DNA from: Dokdonia sp. Hel_I_53
GTDB lineage: Bacteria > Bacteroidota > Bacteroidia > Flavobacteriales > Flavobacteriaceae
Assembly (NCBI RefSeq): GCF_007827465.1
Contig: NZ_VISL01000001.1
Coordinates: forward strand, 2,003,001-2,067,000
Reading direction: 5' to 3'
Length of the DNA stretch: 64,000 nt
Shown: one piece after another, positions 51,526-60,514 of the stretch
Layout of the letters: each line of letters starts with the position of its first letter
Numbering within the stretch: the stretch's first letter is position 1
Notes under the pieces: generated by a model
Seen by the model: the letters and a program-made list of their open reading frames with translations, nothing else
The model's database searches: none
What the model was told of the DNA's origin: nothing
Program-made: the position numbers and the translations under genes

Positions 51526-54108
51526 ATGGTAAATATCTGTTCCTTAGTTACAAAAACAATAGGTTTGAAATCACTTCTTTATTATACATTTTGCCTCGTA
51601 CTTTTTGGAGTCCTCCTTTCTGGATGCTCCCGTAAAAAAGATAGTTTTGTAAGTAGAAATTTTCATGCCGTGACTACAGAGTACAATACACTCTATAATG
51701 GCGGTGTCGCATTAGATAAAGGAAGGGCATCATTAGTAGAAACGTTTAATGATAATTACTGGGAAGTTCTACCTATAGAGCGCATCGTTTTTACCGAAAA
51801 TACTGCCTCTGGAGAAGAAAATAGAGATCCTAACTTTTTAAAAGCAGAAGAGAAAGCTATAAAAGCTATACAACGCCATGCGATGAAAATAGATGGCGAA
51901 GAGCGTAACCCTCAAATAGATGAGGCCTTTTTGTTATTAGGGAAAGCACGCTACTATGATCAGCAATTTGTACCCGCCTTAGAAGCATTTAATTATATAC
52001 TTGCGTACTATCCAAAAAGTAATAATATTGCTCAAGCCAAAGTTTGGAAAGAAAAAACTAATATCAGGCTCGAGAATAATGTCATCGCGATAGACAATCT
52101 TAAAGATATTTTTGAAGTTGAAAGTGAGCTTAGCAATCAAGATAGGGCAGATGCTCATGCCATGCTCGCTCAAGCTTTTCTCAACCTAGAGACTCCTGAT
52201 AGCGCACTTGTGTATATCAAAAGCGCATCAAAGCTTACTAAAAAGCTAGAGGAAAGAGGGCGCTATAATTTTATAAAGGGTCAGCTGTATAACAAACTTG
52301 GTAAAACAGATAGCGCAAACCTTGCATTTCAAGAAGTCATTGACCTCAATAGAAAAGTCCCCAGGAAATATCATATTAATGCCCATTTAGAAAAGATTCG
52401 CAACTTTGATTATGCATCAGGAGACACACTCTTATTAAGAGAACGCTTAGACCTTTTAGTAAAAAATAGAGAAAACAGGCCTTTTCTTGATAAAATCTAT
52501 TATACTAAGGCGACCTATTTTATGAATATAGGAAAGGAAGACTCTGCTATCGTAAATTATAATAAATCATTATTACAAAAAAGCTCAGATCAATTTTTAA
52601 ATTCTCGAGATTATTTGGCTCTTGCAGATTATAATTTTGATAAAGCAGCTTACAAAACTGCTGGAGCGTATTACGACAGTGTGTTGAATAAGTTGCCAGT
52701 TCGAACACGAGAGTATAGGAGTATAAGAAAGAAAAGAGAAAATCTCAACGATGTTATAGGTTATGAAAACACCGCCATACGAAATGACAGCATAATAAGA
52801 CTCATAACGATGCCTGAGGAGGAGCTTACAGCTTACTTCGAAGCCTATATTTCAAAAATTAAAGAGAAAGCAACACAAGATTCTCTCGCTAGAGTAGAGG
52901 AAGTACGTAACCAGGAATTCTTTACAAATAGTACAAGTTCTAGAAAACAAGGTGCTGCTGGTGTTGGGGAGTTCTATTTTTACAATGATGTTGCAGTGGC
53001 CTATGGAAAACAATCTTTTGAAAAGCAGTGGGGCAACCGCCGTCTGGAAGATCGCTGGCGGACTTCAACAAAGCAAAATACTCTTCAAGGTGCAAACACA
53101 CTACCGGGTATTGCAACGACCATTGTAGAAGAACAAATAGAAGCAAAAACAGCAGCCGATTATATTGCCACATTACCAAGAGAAAGAACTCAAATAGATA
53201 GCTTGATTAAGGAAAGGAACGTCGCCTATTTCCAACTAGGTCTTATTTATAAGGAAAAATTTAAAGAATTTCCACTAGCAATAGAGCGATTAGAAAAGTT
53301 GATCACTTTTGAACCTGACGAAAAGCTAATACTTCCTGCAAAATATAATTTGTATCAACTCTATGGTAACACAGACGCTTTCGCGAAAGAGGACTCCCTA
53401 AAAAATGATATCTTAACTACCTACCCAAACTCTAGATATGCACAACGCATTAATAATCCAAATACAGTATTTGCTGCAGATGTTGATGCACCAGAAGAAG
53501 TGTACAAACGTTTATATGATCGTTTTAAAGCCGAAGAGTTTGAAACATTATTGACTGTATTAGATACCAGAATCGAGCAATTTTATGGGGACCCTTACCT
53601 TCCTAAATTTGAATTACTAAAAGCTACTGCTCTAGGAAGATATAAAGGGTATGAAGCTTACAAAACAGCACTTAATTTTGTAGCTTTAACCTATCCTAGA
53701 ACGGAAGAGGGTAAGAAAGCACAAAGTTTGCTACAGAAAGTTTTGCCTAACATGGCTTTTTCAAGTTTTGATGATGAGGCACTTTCTGTAAGTTATAAAG
53801 TGCTTTTTCCATTTGAAAACAAAGATTTAGTTGCAGCGCAAGAGTTTAATAAAAAGCTGCAAGAAGCTCTAGAAAAAGTAAAGTATGATAACTTTACGAT
53901 ATCTTTAGATTCGTATAGTCCTGAGCAATCTTTTGTTGTTGTGCATTATCTTAGTTCAAGGTCACAGGCAGAAGGACTTGTGGAGTTACTGGCAAATAAT
54001 GATGAGATTAAACTCTCTAGGGATAATATTATTATTGCGAGTGAAAATTATAAAATTGTACAGCTTCATAAGAATGTAGAGGATTATCAAGAAAAAATAA
54101 CTAATTAA
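51526..54108 (+). CDS. sprE: Type IX secretion/gliding lipoprotein SprE (PorW)
   Basis: The 860-residue lipoprotein has the signal LVLFGVLLSGC (Cys34), then SRKKDSFVSRNFHAVTTEYNTLYNGG, the start typical of SprE/PorW. Tetratricopeptide-like helices with LLLGKARYYDQQFVPALEAFNYIL continue through the protein. SprE/PorW is an outer-membrane or periplasmic component needed for the type IX secretion system and gliding in Flavobacterium johnsoniae and Porphyromonas gingivalis. The bactofilin gene follows 12 bases later. A nearly intact palindrome at 53377-53390 encodes AFAKE (residues 618-622). Confidence 0.82.
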   Translation: MVNICSLVTKTIGLKSLLYYTFCLVLFGVLLSGCSRKKDSFVSRNFHAVTTEYNTLYNGGVALDKGRASLVETFNDNYWEVLPIERIVFTENTASGEENRDPNFLKAEEKAIKAIQRHAMKIDGEERNPQIDEAFLLLGKARYYDQQFVPALEAFNYILAYYPKSNNIAQAKVWKEKTNIRLENNVIAIDNLKDIFEVESELSNQDRADAHAMLAQAFLNLETPDSALVYIKSASKLTKKLEERGRYNFIKGQLYNKLGKTDSANLAFQEVIDLNRKVPRKYHINAHLEKIRNFDYASGDTLLLRERLDLLVKNRENRPFLDKIYYTKATYFMNIGKEDSAIVNYNKSLLQKSSDQFLNSRDYLALADYNFDKAAYKTAGAYYDSVLNKLPVRTREYRSIRKKRENLNDVIGYENTAIRNDSIIRLITMPEEELTAYFEAYISKIKEKATQDSLARVEEVRNQEFFTNSTSSRKQGAAGVGEFYFYNDVAVAYGKQSFEKQWGNRRLEDRWRTSTKQNTLQGANTLPGIATTIVEEQIEAKTAADYIATLPRERTQIDSLIKERNVAYFQLGLIYKEKFKEFPLAIERLEKLITFEPDEKLILPAKYNLYQLYGNTDAFAKEDSLKNDILTTYPNSRYAQRINNPNTVFAADVDAPEEVYKRLYDRFKAEEFETLLTVLDTRIEQFYGDPYLPKFELLKATALGRYKGYEAYKTALNFVALTYPRTEEGKKAQSLLQKVLPNMAFSSFDDEALSVSYKVLFPFENKDLVAAQEFNKKLQEALEKVKYDNFTISLDSYSPEQSFVVVHYLSSRSQAEGLVELLANNDEIKLSRDNIIIASENYKIVQLHKNVEDYQEKITN
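53377..53390. repeat. Dispersed palindrome, 13 of 14, inside sprE
   Basis: GCTTTCGCGAAAGA, read as AFAKE at residues 618-622. Confidence 0.8.
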
Positions 54109-54120
54109 AATAACCGCACC

Positions 54121-54528
54121 ATGTTTTCAGATAATAAAAAAGGAAAAGAACCAGACCTTAGTAATCAACAAAATAGATTAAGCCAAGGAACTAAACTTGT
54201 AGGGGATATTACTTCAGAAGGAGGTTTTCGTATTGATGGTGAGGTAGAAGGAAATATCACATCGCCTAATAAAATCGTTATAGGAAAAACAGGTGTAGTA
54301 ACTGGAACACTTGTTTGTAATGATGCAGATATAGAAGGAAGGGTAGAAGGTAAGATAGAAATTAAAAACCTATTATCAATAAAGTCTACTGCACAAATTG
54401 AGGGAGAAGTTATTACTGGAAAACTAGCTGTTGAGCCTAGCGCAACTTTTAATGCTTCCTGCGTAATGAAGGGTAGTGTAAAACCGCTTTCTAAAGATGG
54501 AAAAGGAAAAAAAGAACGTAGCGCTTAA
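54121..54528 (+). CDS. Polymer-forming cytoskeletal protein (bactofilin)
   Basis: The 135-residue protein has the bactofilin beta-helix pattern LVGDITSEGGFRIDGEVEGNITSPNKIVIGKTG with repeating Gly/Val/Ile turns. Polar, disordered ends flank the core. Bactofilins self-assemble into filaments involved in cell shape, wall modification or motility. The gene lies directly after sprE and overlaps atpZ by 32 bases. Confidence 0.92.
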   Translation: MFSDNKKGKEPDLSNQQNRLSQGTKLVGDITSEGGFRIDGEVEGNITSPNKIVIGKTGVVTGTLVCNDADIEGRVEGKIEIKNLLSIKSTAQIEGEVITGKLAVEPSATFNASCVMKGSVKPLSKDGKGKKERSA

Positions 54529-54712
54529 AAATTGGGCACGATTCTCCACTATTGCTTTACAGATGGGGGTTACAATATATTTAGGAAGTCTTTTAGGAAA
54601 ATGGTTGTCTGTAAAATTTGATGTAAGTTGGTTGGACAAAGTTGTAACTCTACTATCGGTTTTTGTAGCTATCTACTTAGTCATAAGGTCTGTTATATCG
54701 CTTAATAAATAA
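54497..54712 (+). CDS. AtpZ/AtpI family protein
   Basis: The 71 residues contain two transmembrane helices (MGVTIYLGSLLGKWL and VVTLLSVFVAIYLVIRSVISL). This is the AtpZ/AtpI family, associated with ATP synthase operons and c-ring assembly or Mg/Ca transport. It overlaps the bactofilin gene and lies before the ATP synthase genes. Confidence 0.85.
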   Translation: MEKEKKNVALKNWARFSTIALQMGVTIYLGSLLGKWLSVKFDVSWLDKVVTLLSVFVAIYLVIRSVISLNK

Positions 54713-54715
54713 ACC

Positions 54716-55114
54716 TTGATTAAAAATATACTTCTTTACATTGTTGCCATAGCAATACTTTTTTTTCTATCGTATTTCTCACACATGGCATTTTTGGATA
54801 AAGCTCAAAATAATACCATTTTTGATTTAAAATCTATTTACCTTTTTCATTCTGTAGGTTCCTTAATAATTGTAATTGCTGCAGAAATTTTGTTTACAAC
54901 ATCTCAGTCACTTAAAGAGCAGCTGGGATTTATCTATTTAGGAACTACAGCTTTTAAAGTGCTATTATTTTTTATATTTTTCTCTAATATTCTTTTTCTA
55001 AGCCATTCTGTATCAAAAAGCGAGAAGTTATCACTTATGATTCCACTTGCGATATTTATGAGCTTTGAAGTTATTATGGTTGTTAAAATTTTAAATCGAA
55101 GTGTTAAAAGTTGA
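54716..55114 (+). CDS. DUF6168-like membrane protein of the ATP synthase operon
   Basis: The TTG start, 3 bases after the atpZ stop, gives 132 residues with four hydrophobic helices (about 4-24, 43-62, 73-96, 104-125). I recall this family as DUF6168, found between atpI and atpB in Flavobacteriia. The position matches the AtpI slot of other operons, so an assembly role is plausible but not shown. Confidence 0.65.
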   Translation: MIKNILLYIVAIAILFFLSYFSHMAFLDKAQNNTIFDLKSIYLFHSVGSLIIVIAAEILFTTSQSLKEQLGFIYLGTTAFKVLLFFIFFSNILFLSHSVSKSEKLSLMIPLAIFMSFEVIMVVKILNRSVKS

Positions 55115-55152
55115 AATTATAGAATAATTATAATTTTTTATAAGTTTTTACG

Positions 55153-55160
55153 TACTTTTG
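55153..55160 (+). promoter_or_regulatory. -7 box TACTTTTG upstream of atpB
   Basis: This is a perfect TAnnTTTG box 39 bases before the ATG at 55200. It overlaps the TTG at 55158, so that TTG is unlikely as start. No -33 TTG at normal spacing. Confidence 0.5.
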
Positions 55161-55199
55161 CGCCGAATTTCAGGCCATGTTTTTATTGAAAATACACTA

Positions 55200-56414
55200 A
55201 TGAAGGTAGCATTAAAATCAATTACGTTTCTAACTCTATTTGTAGTTCTTTCTATTCCGTTGAGCAGCTTTGCTAAAACTGGACCTACGATTGTTGAGGT
55301 TGAAGAGACAGCTAGTGAAGGTACTAAAGGAGATCCTGTTAATACAAGCTCAGAGGTTAAAGAATATATACAGCATCACCTCAGAGATTCTCACGACTTT
55401 CATTTATTCTCTTATTTTTCTGATAATGGTGAAGAGCACCATGTAGGCTTTCCACTTCCTGTAATGTTATGGGGTGAAAATGGTTTTACCGCTTTTATGT
55501 CATCAAGATTTCATCATGACGACAATGGTCAAGTAGTGGTTGAAGAAAATGGAGGTAACTTCGTAAAACTTCATGGGAAAATATACGAGCTTAATGCAGG
55601 TGAAACCGCTGTTCAATTTGACGAAGATCACCATGCGATTAATGCATCAAAACCATTTGACTTATCTATAACTAAAAGTGTCTTAGGTATTCTTGTCATA
55701 GGTTTACTCATGTTATTGTGGTTTTCAGGTCTTGCAAGACAATATAAAAACAAGCAAGTACCAACAGGTTTTGGACGTGTTTTAGAGCCACTAGTTATCT
55801 ATGTAAGAGATGAGATTGCAAAACCAAACATCGGTGATCAATACAGAAAGTTTACAGGATACCTTCTTACAGTGTTCTTTTTCATTTGGATTCTTAACCT
55901 TGTAGGTTTAATGCCTTTTGGTTTTAATGTTACTGGGCAAATTGCAGTAACTGCCGCTTTAGCGGTTATCACACTAGTTATTTACGTAGTTAGTGGTAAC
56001 AAGCATTTTTGGGGCCATATGCTATGGATGCCAGGTATTCCTTATGTTTTTAGACCATTTTTAGGGATTATAGAACTTGTAGGAACTTTAATCATTAAAC
56101 CATTTTCACTGCTTGTGCGTTTATTTGCAAATATCACAGCAGGGCACACGGTTGTGATGAGCCTTATTGCAGTAGGTATCTTATTACAAGATTCACTAAC
56201 AGCTGCTGGTTCAACTATCGTATCATTACTATTATCAGGATTTATTATGCTTATTGAATTGCTAGTAGCATTTCTTCAGGCTTATATTTTTACAACATTA
56301 TCTGCATTGTTCATTGGTATGGCGGTAGCAGATGATCATCATGATGAAGAGCTTCATGATGCAACGGGTGAAGAGATTGAGGATACAGAAGTTATCCGAA
56401 AAAACTTTACTTAA
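55200..56414 (+). CDS. atpB: F0F1 ATP synthase subunit A
   Basis: The start is the ATG at 55200, giving 404 residues and a signal-like N-terminus (LTLFVVLSIPLSSFA). A His/Asp-rich soluble region of about 120 residues follows, then the membrane domain. Bacteroidota a subunits have such extensions. The helix with the essential Arg is PFSLLVRLFANITAGH. Subunit a forms the proton half-channels against the c ring. The operon order is atpB-E-F-H-A-G. Confidence 0.95.
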   Translation: MKVALKSITFLTLFVVLSIPLSSFAKTGPTIVEVEETASEGTKGDPVNTSSEVKEYIQHHLRDSHDFHLFSYFSDNGEEHHVGFPLPVMLWGENGFTAFMSSRFHHDDNGQVVVEENGGNFVKLHGKIYELNAGETAVQFDEDHHAINASKPFDLSITKSVLGILVIGLLMLLWFSGLARQYKNKQVPTGFGRVLEPLVIYVRDEIAKPNIGDQYRKFTGYLLTVFFFIWILNLVGLMPFGFNVTGQIAVTAALAVITLVIYVVSGNKHFWGHMLWMPGIPYVFRPFLGIIELVGTLIIKPFSLLVRLFANITAGHTVVMSLIAVGILLQDSLTAAGSTIVSLLLSGFIMLIELLVAFLQAYIFTTLSALFIGMAVADDHHDEELHDATGEEIEDTEVIRKNFT

Positions 56415-56457
56415 TTAATTGCGTATTTTATTTGTTTAATTTTTTATATACACTATT

Positions 56458-56682
56458 ATGTCTTTAGCATTAGTACAAGAAGTAGCACCAATGTTCCCAA
56501 ATTTAGTAGGAGCAGGTCTAGTAGTAATTGGAGGTGGTATCGGTCTTGGTAAGATTGGTGGAGCTGCAATGGAAGGAATTGCTCGTCAGCCTGAGGCTGC
56601 TGGTAAAATCCAGACTGCGATGATTATTGTTGCTGCACTTTTAGAAGGACTTGCATTTGGTGCTCTTATTTTAGGAGCTTAA
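56458..56682 (+). CDS. atpE: F0F1 ATP synthase subunit C
   Basis: The 74 residues form the two-helix hairpin with the loop RQPEAA (residues 43-48) and the ion-binding Glu63 in AALLEGLAFGAL. A Gly after the Glu and the absence of the Ser/Tyr pair of sodium enzymes suggest proton coupling. A hairpin follows in the 93-base gap before atpF. Confidence 0.97.
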   Translation: MSLALVQEVAPMFPNLVGAGLVVIGGGIGLGKIGGAAMEGIARQPEAAGKIQTAMIIVAALLEGLAFGALILGA

Positions 56683-56696
56683 TCCAAATCAAACTC

Positions 56697-56740
56697 AAAA
56701 CGCAACCTCCTGTAACGGTTGGTTACAGGAGCTGCGTTTA
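56697..56740 (+). terminator. Strong hairpin after atpE (attenuator-like)
   Basis: The inner stem CTCCTGTAAC / GTTACAGGAG has 10 pairs (56707-56716 with 56722-56731) and a 5-base loop. The outer stem AACGCA / TGCGTT (56699-56704 with 56733-56738) adds 6 pairs. Only three T follow, so read-through to atpF is likely. It could stabilise the upstream mRNA and raise c-subunit output. Confidence 0.75.
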
Positions 56741-56775
56741 TTAATTAAACAAAGAATTACAAGAAACACTTTTTG

Positions 56776-57276
56776 ATGGAACAATTATTAGAAAATTTTT
56801 CACTTGACCTGTTTGTAAAGCAAACCATTCTTTTCTTATTGCTTATTTTCCTTATGGTAAAATTCGCTTGGAAACCTATTATGAATGCTCTCAATGAGCG
56901 TGAAGAGGGGATTCAAGGAGCACTAGATGCAGCAGAAAATGCAAAACTAGAAATGCAAAATCTGCAGGCAGATAACGAGAAGCTTTTAAAAGAAGCTAGA
57001 GCAGAGCGTGAGCTCATGCTTAAAGAAGCTCGCGAGATGAAAGCTAAAATGATTGATGACGCAAAATTAGAGGCAACTCAAGCTGCAGATCAAATGATCT
57101 TACAAGCACAAGCTGCTATAGAAGCAGAACGTAAAAGTGCTATCGCAGATTTAAAAGGTCAAGTAGCGGCTCTTTCTGTAGAGATTGCAGAAAAAGTGGT
57201 GAAGAGTGAACTGTCAAATAAAGAGAAGCAGCTAGAGCTCGTAGATGAGATGCTAGGTCAAGCAACGTTGAACTAA
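56776..57276 (+). CDS. atpF: F0F1 ATP synthase subunit B
   Basis: The start is the ATG at 56776, directly after an in-frame TTG. The 166 residues have one N-terminal transmembrane helix (LFVKQTILFLLLIFLMVKFAW, about 11-31) and a long Lys/Glu/Ala coiled coil that forms the peripheral stalk. The perfect palindrome lies in the gap to atpH. Confidence 0.95.
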   Translation: MEQLLENFSLDLFVKQTILFLLLIFLMVKFAWKPIMNALNEREEGIQGALDAAENAKLEMQNLQADNEKLLKEARAERELMLKEAREMKAKMIDDAKLEATQAADQMILQAQAAIEAERKSAIADLKGQVAALSVEIAEKVVKSELSNKEKQLELVDEMLGQATLN

Positions 57277-57287
57277 GGTAATATTAC

Positions 57288-57301
57288 GCTTTCGCGAAAG
57301 C
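57288..57301. repeat. Dispersed palindrome, perfect, in the atpF-atpH gap
   Basis: It fills a third of the 42-base gap between the two genes. Confidence 0.9.
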
Positions 57302-57318
57302 GAACAAAGCAATACACT

Positions 57319-57855
57319 ATGAGTAGAGCAGCAATACGATATGCAAAAGCAGTACTAGATCTTGCAAAAGATAACGGAACGGTTGATGTAGTTTTAAATG
57401 ATATGAAGTCTGTGATGGCCACTCTTGAAGGTAGTAAAGAGTTACGTAACGCTATTAATAGCCCTGTCATTAAAGCTGATAATAAACGTGACGTATTGCG
57501 TGAAGTTTTTGCAAAACAATCTAATGAGACACTTGGTCTTATCGATGTGTTAGTAGATAATAGTAGAGCAGGATTGTTAGGCGCAGTTGCTTCTAGTTAT
57601 ATTTCAGAATATAATAAGATACATAAAATTGAGGCAGCTACAGTTACGACTGCAGTACCACTCACACCTGAACTTGAGACAAAAGTACTGGCAAAAGTAA
57701 CAGAACTTACAGGTAGTACAAATGTTACCCTTACAAATGAAATCGATGAGAGCATCATTGGAGGGTTTATATTGAGAGTAGGGGATACACAGTATAATGC
57801 TAGTATCGCTAGCCAATTAGGCAGATTAAAAAGAGAATTTTCGAATAGTTTATAA
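57319..57855 (+). CDS. atpH: F0F1 ATP synthase subunit delta
   Basis: The 178-residue stalk subunit connects F1 to subunit b. The N-terminus SRAAIRYAKAVLDLAKDNG and the late motif DESIIGGFILRVGDTQYNASI are typical. A decayed palindrome lies between it and atpA. Confidence 0.95.
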   Translation: MSRAAIRYAKAVLDLAKDNGTVDVVLNDMKSVMATLEGSKELRNAINSPVIKADNKRDVLREVFAKQSNETLGLIDVLVDNSRAGLLGAVASSYISEYNKIHKIEAATVTTAVPLTPELETKVLAKVTELTGSTNVTLTNEIDESIIGGFILRVGDTQYNASIASQLGRLKREFSNSL

Positions 57856-57866
57856 TTCAATTATAC

Positions 57867-57880
57867 GTTTTCGCGAAAGC
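57867..57880. repeat. Dispersed palindrome, 13 of 14, in the atpH-atpA gap
   Basis: GTTTTCGCGAAAGC with extended flanks ACG and GTAA. Confidence 0.85.
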
Positions 57881-57902
57881 GTAAACCTAATATTAGATAG
57901 TA

Positions 57903-59480
57903 ATGGCAGAAGTTAAACCAGCAGAAGTTTCGGCAATTTTAAAGAAACAACTTTCAGGTTTTGAAGCAAACGCTTCACTGGACGAAGTAGGAACAGTATT
58001 GACCGTGGGTGATGGTATCGCTCGTATTTACGGACTTGCAAACGCTCAGTATGGTGAGCTTGTGGAGTTTGAAAGTGGTCTTGAAGCTATTGTTCTTAAC
58101 CTTGAAGAAGATAACGTAGGTGTTGTACTTTTAGGTACATCTTCAACTATTAAAGAAGGAGATACTGTTAAGCGTACACAACGTATTGCTTCGATTAATG
58201 TAGGTGAAGGGATTACTGGTCGTGTGGTTAATACTTTAGGTCAACCTATCGATGGTAAAGGACCTATCGCTGGACAGACTTATGAAATGCCTCTTGAGCG
58301 TAAAGCTCCTGGTGTTGTTTTTCGTGAGCCGGTGACTGAGCCGTTACAAACAGGTATTAAAGCAATTGATGCTATGATCCCAGTGGGTAGAGGACAGCGT
58401 GAGCTAGTTATTGGTGACCGTCAGACCGGTAAGTCTACGGTTTGTATTGATACGATCCTTAATCAAAAAGAATTTTACGATGCTGGTGAGCCAGTACATT
58501 GTATATATGTTGCTGTAGGTCAAAAGGCTTCTACAGTAGCTCTTATTGCTCAAGTATTAGAAGATGCTGGAGCTCTTGCTTATACTACGATTGTAGCTGC
58601 AAATGCATCAGATCCTGCAGCAATGCAAGTATATGCCCCATTTGCCGGAGCAGCTATTGGAGAATATTTCCGTGATACAGGTCGCCCTGCATTAATTGTT
58701 TTTGATGATTTATCAAAGCAAGCAGTTGCTTACCGTGAAGTGTCTTTATTACTTCGTCGTCCACCGGGACGTGAGGCATATCCAGGAGATGTTTTCTACC
58801 TTCACTCTAGATTATTAGAGCGTGCTGCAAAAGTGATCAATGATGATGAGATTGCAAAGAATATGAACGACCTTCCTGATAGCTTAAAACCTATAGTAAA
58901 AGGAGGAGGGTCTCTTACAGCGCTGCCTATTATTGAAACACAAGCAGGAGATGTATCTGCATATATCCCAACTAACGTAATCTCGATTACAGACGGTCAG
59001 ATCTTCTTAGATGGTGATTTATTTAACTCGGGTGTGCGTCCTGCAATTAACGTAGGTATCTCGGTATCTCGTGTGGGAGGTAATGCTCAAATTAAATCAA
59101 TGAAAAAGGTGTCTGGTACGCTTAAACTAGATCAAGCAGCTTTCCGTGAATTGGAAGCCTTTGCAAAGTTTGGGTCAGATCTTGATGCGGCAACGTTAAA
59201 TGTTATTGAAAAAGGTAAGCGTAACGTTGAGATCTTAAAGCAAGCAGAGAACACTCCGTATACGGTAGAAGATCAAATTGCAATCATTTATGCTGGTTCT
59301 AAGAACTTATTACGTGATGTCCCTGTAGATAAAGTAAAAGAATTTGAAACTGAATATTTAGAATTTTTGAATTCTAAGCATAGAGATACTTTAGATACAC
59401 TGAAGGCAGGTAAGCTTACAGACGAGGTTACAGATACATTGGTAGCTGTGGCAAAAGACCTTTCTGCTAAATATAACTAG
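57903..59480 (+). CDS. atpA: F0F1 ATP synthase subunit alpha
   Basis: The 525 residues match the family. The non-catalytic nucleotide site has Walker [10 protein letters not shown] and Walker [13 protein letters not shown]. The alpha-specific sequences RREVIGDRQ-like [12 protein letters not shown] and [28 protein letters not shown] are intact. atpD and atpC are not in the window, as in other Bacteroidota, where beta and epsilon are encoded elsewhere. Confidence 0.98.
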   Translation: MAEVKPAEVSAILKKQLSGFEANASLDEVGTVLTVGDGIARIYGLANAQYGELVEFESGLEAIVLNLEEDNVGVVLLGTSSTIKEGDTVKRTQRIASINVGEGITGRVVNTLGQPIDGKGPIAGQTYEMPLERKAPGVVFREPVTEPLQTGIKAIDAMIPVGRGQRELVIGDRQTGKSTVCIDTILNQKEFYDAGEPVHCIYVAVGQKASTVALIAQVLEDAGALAYTTIVAANASDPAAMQVYAPFAGAAIGEYFRDTGRPALIVFDDLSKQAVAYREVSLLLRRPPGREAYPGDVFYLHSRLLERAAKVINDDEIAKNMNDLPDSLKPIVKGGGSLTALPIIETQAGDVSAYIPTNVISITDGQIFLDGDLFNSGVRPAINVGISVSRVGGNAQIKSMKKVSGTLKLDQAAFRELEAFAKFGSDLDAATLNVIEKGKRNVEILKQAENTPYTVEDQIAIIYAGSKNLLRDVPVDKVKEFETEYLEFLNSKHRDTLDTLKAGKLTDEVTDTLVAVAKDLSAKYN

Positions 59481-59489
59481 TAGAAGTTC

Positions 59490-59503
59490 GCTTTCGCGAA
59501 AAA
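59490..59503. repeat. Dispersed palindrome, decayed, in the atpA-atpG gap
   Basis: GCTTTCGCGAAAAA, 12 of 14. It lies 10 bases after the atpA stop. Confidence 0.7.
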
Positions 59504-59534
59504 CGATAAATTATAACCCTTAACAAGAGCGCCA

Positions 59535-60398
59535 ATGGCAAACTTAAAGGAAATAAGAAATAGAATTTCATCAGTATCTTCTACGATGCAGATTACCAGT
59601 GCCATGAAAATGGTATCTGCTGCAAAGTTAAAGAAAGCGCAAGACGCTATTACAGCAATGCGTCCTTATTCTGATAAACTCACAGAGCTTTTGCAAAATT
59701 TAAGTGCTACTTTAGATGCAGATTCTGGAAGTAAACTTGCAGAAAATCGTGAAATTAATAAAGTTCTTATAGTTGCTATTTCCTCTAACAGAGGTTTAGC
59801 TGGAGCATTTAACTCAAATATAATTAAGGGAGCAAATGCTCATATAAAGGCAAATTACGCTGGAAAAGAGGTGCATTTAGTAACCTTAGGTAAAAAAGCA
59901 GATGCAATCTTAAGTAAATCATTTAAGGTGGTTACTAATGATAATGCCATTTTTGATGACCTTACCTTCGATAACGTATCTGTGATAGCAGAGGAGTTAA
60001 TGGACAGTTTTGAAGTAGGTGAATATGATCGAATTGATATTATTTACAACAAGTTCAAAAATGCAGCTACACAAATCGTAACCACAGAGCAGTTCTTACC
60101 AATTGTAGCAGCGGTTAAAGATGTTCCAACTACAACCCCAGACTATATATTTGAACCTTCTAAGGAGGAGATTGTAGAAGGGCTTATTCCTAAAGCATTA
60201 AAGACACAGCTTTTTAAAGGAATAAGAGACTCTGTAGCTTCAGAACACGGTGCTCGTATGACTGCCATGCATAAAGCAACAGATAATGCAACAGAGCTTA
60301 GAGATGCTCTTAAATTACAGTATAACAAAGCCCGTCAAGCAGCAATTACTAATGAAATATTAGAGATTGTAGGTGGTGCAGAAGCATTAAATAACTAG
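59535..60398 (+). CDS. atpG: F0F1 ATP synthase subunit gamma
   Basis: This rotor subunit of 287 residues starts MANLKEIRNRISSVSSTMQI and has the conserved ITSAMKMVSAAKLKKAQ and SSNRGLAGAFN. The C-terminal ARMTAMHKATDNATEL and KARQAAITNEILEIVGGAEAL are typical. It is the last gene of the operon and is followed by a strong terminator. Confidence 0.97.
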   Translation: MANLKEIRNRISSVSSTMQITSAMKMVSAAKLKKAQDAITAMRPYSDKLTELLQNLSATLDADSGSKLAENREINKVLIVAISSNRGLAGAFNSNIIKGANAHIKANYAGKEVHLVTLGKKADAILSKSFKVVTNDNAIFDDLTFDNVSVIAEELMDSFEVGEYDRIDIIYNKFKNAATQIVTTEQFLPIVAAVKDVPTTTPDYIFEPSKEEIVEGLIPKALKTQLFKGIRDSVASEHGARMTAMHKATDNATELRDALKLQYNKARQAAITNEILEIVGGAEALNN

Positions 60399-60418
60399 TT
60401 TAATAAAAACTGTTTAAT

Positions 60419-60455
60419 AAGAAAGCCCAAATTGAACAATTTGGGCTTTCTTTTG
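60419..60455 (+). terminator. Terminator of the ATP synthase operon
   Basis: An inverted repeat of up to 16 bases (60419-60434 with 60437-60452) around AAGAAAGCCCAAATTG ends in a T-rich stretch. It lies 20 bases after the atpG stop. Confidence 0.9.
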
Positions 60456-60514
60456 TCTAAAAAAAATCGAATCTTATCGCTTATTTATTGGCCGGCATTT
60501 TTATTGTATAAATA

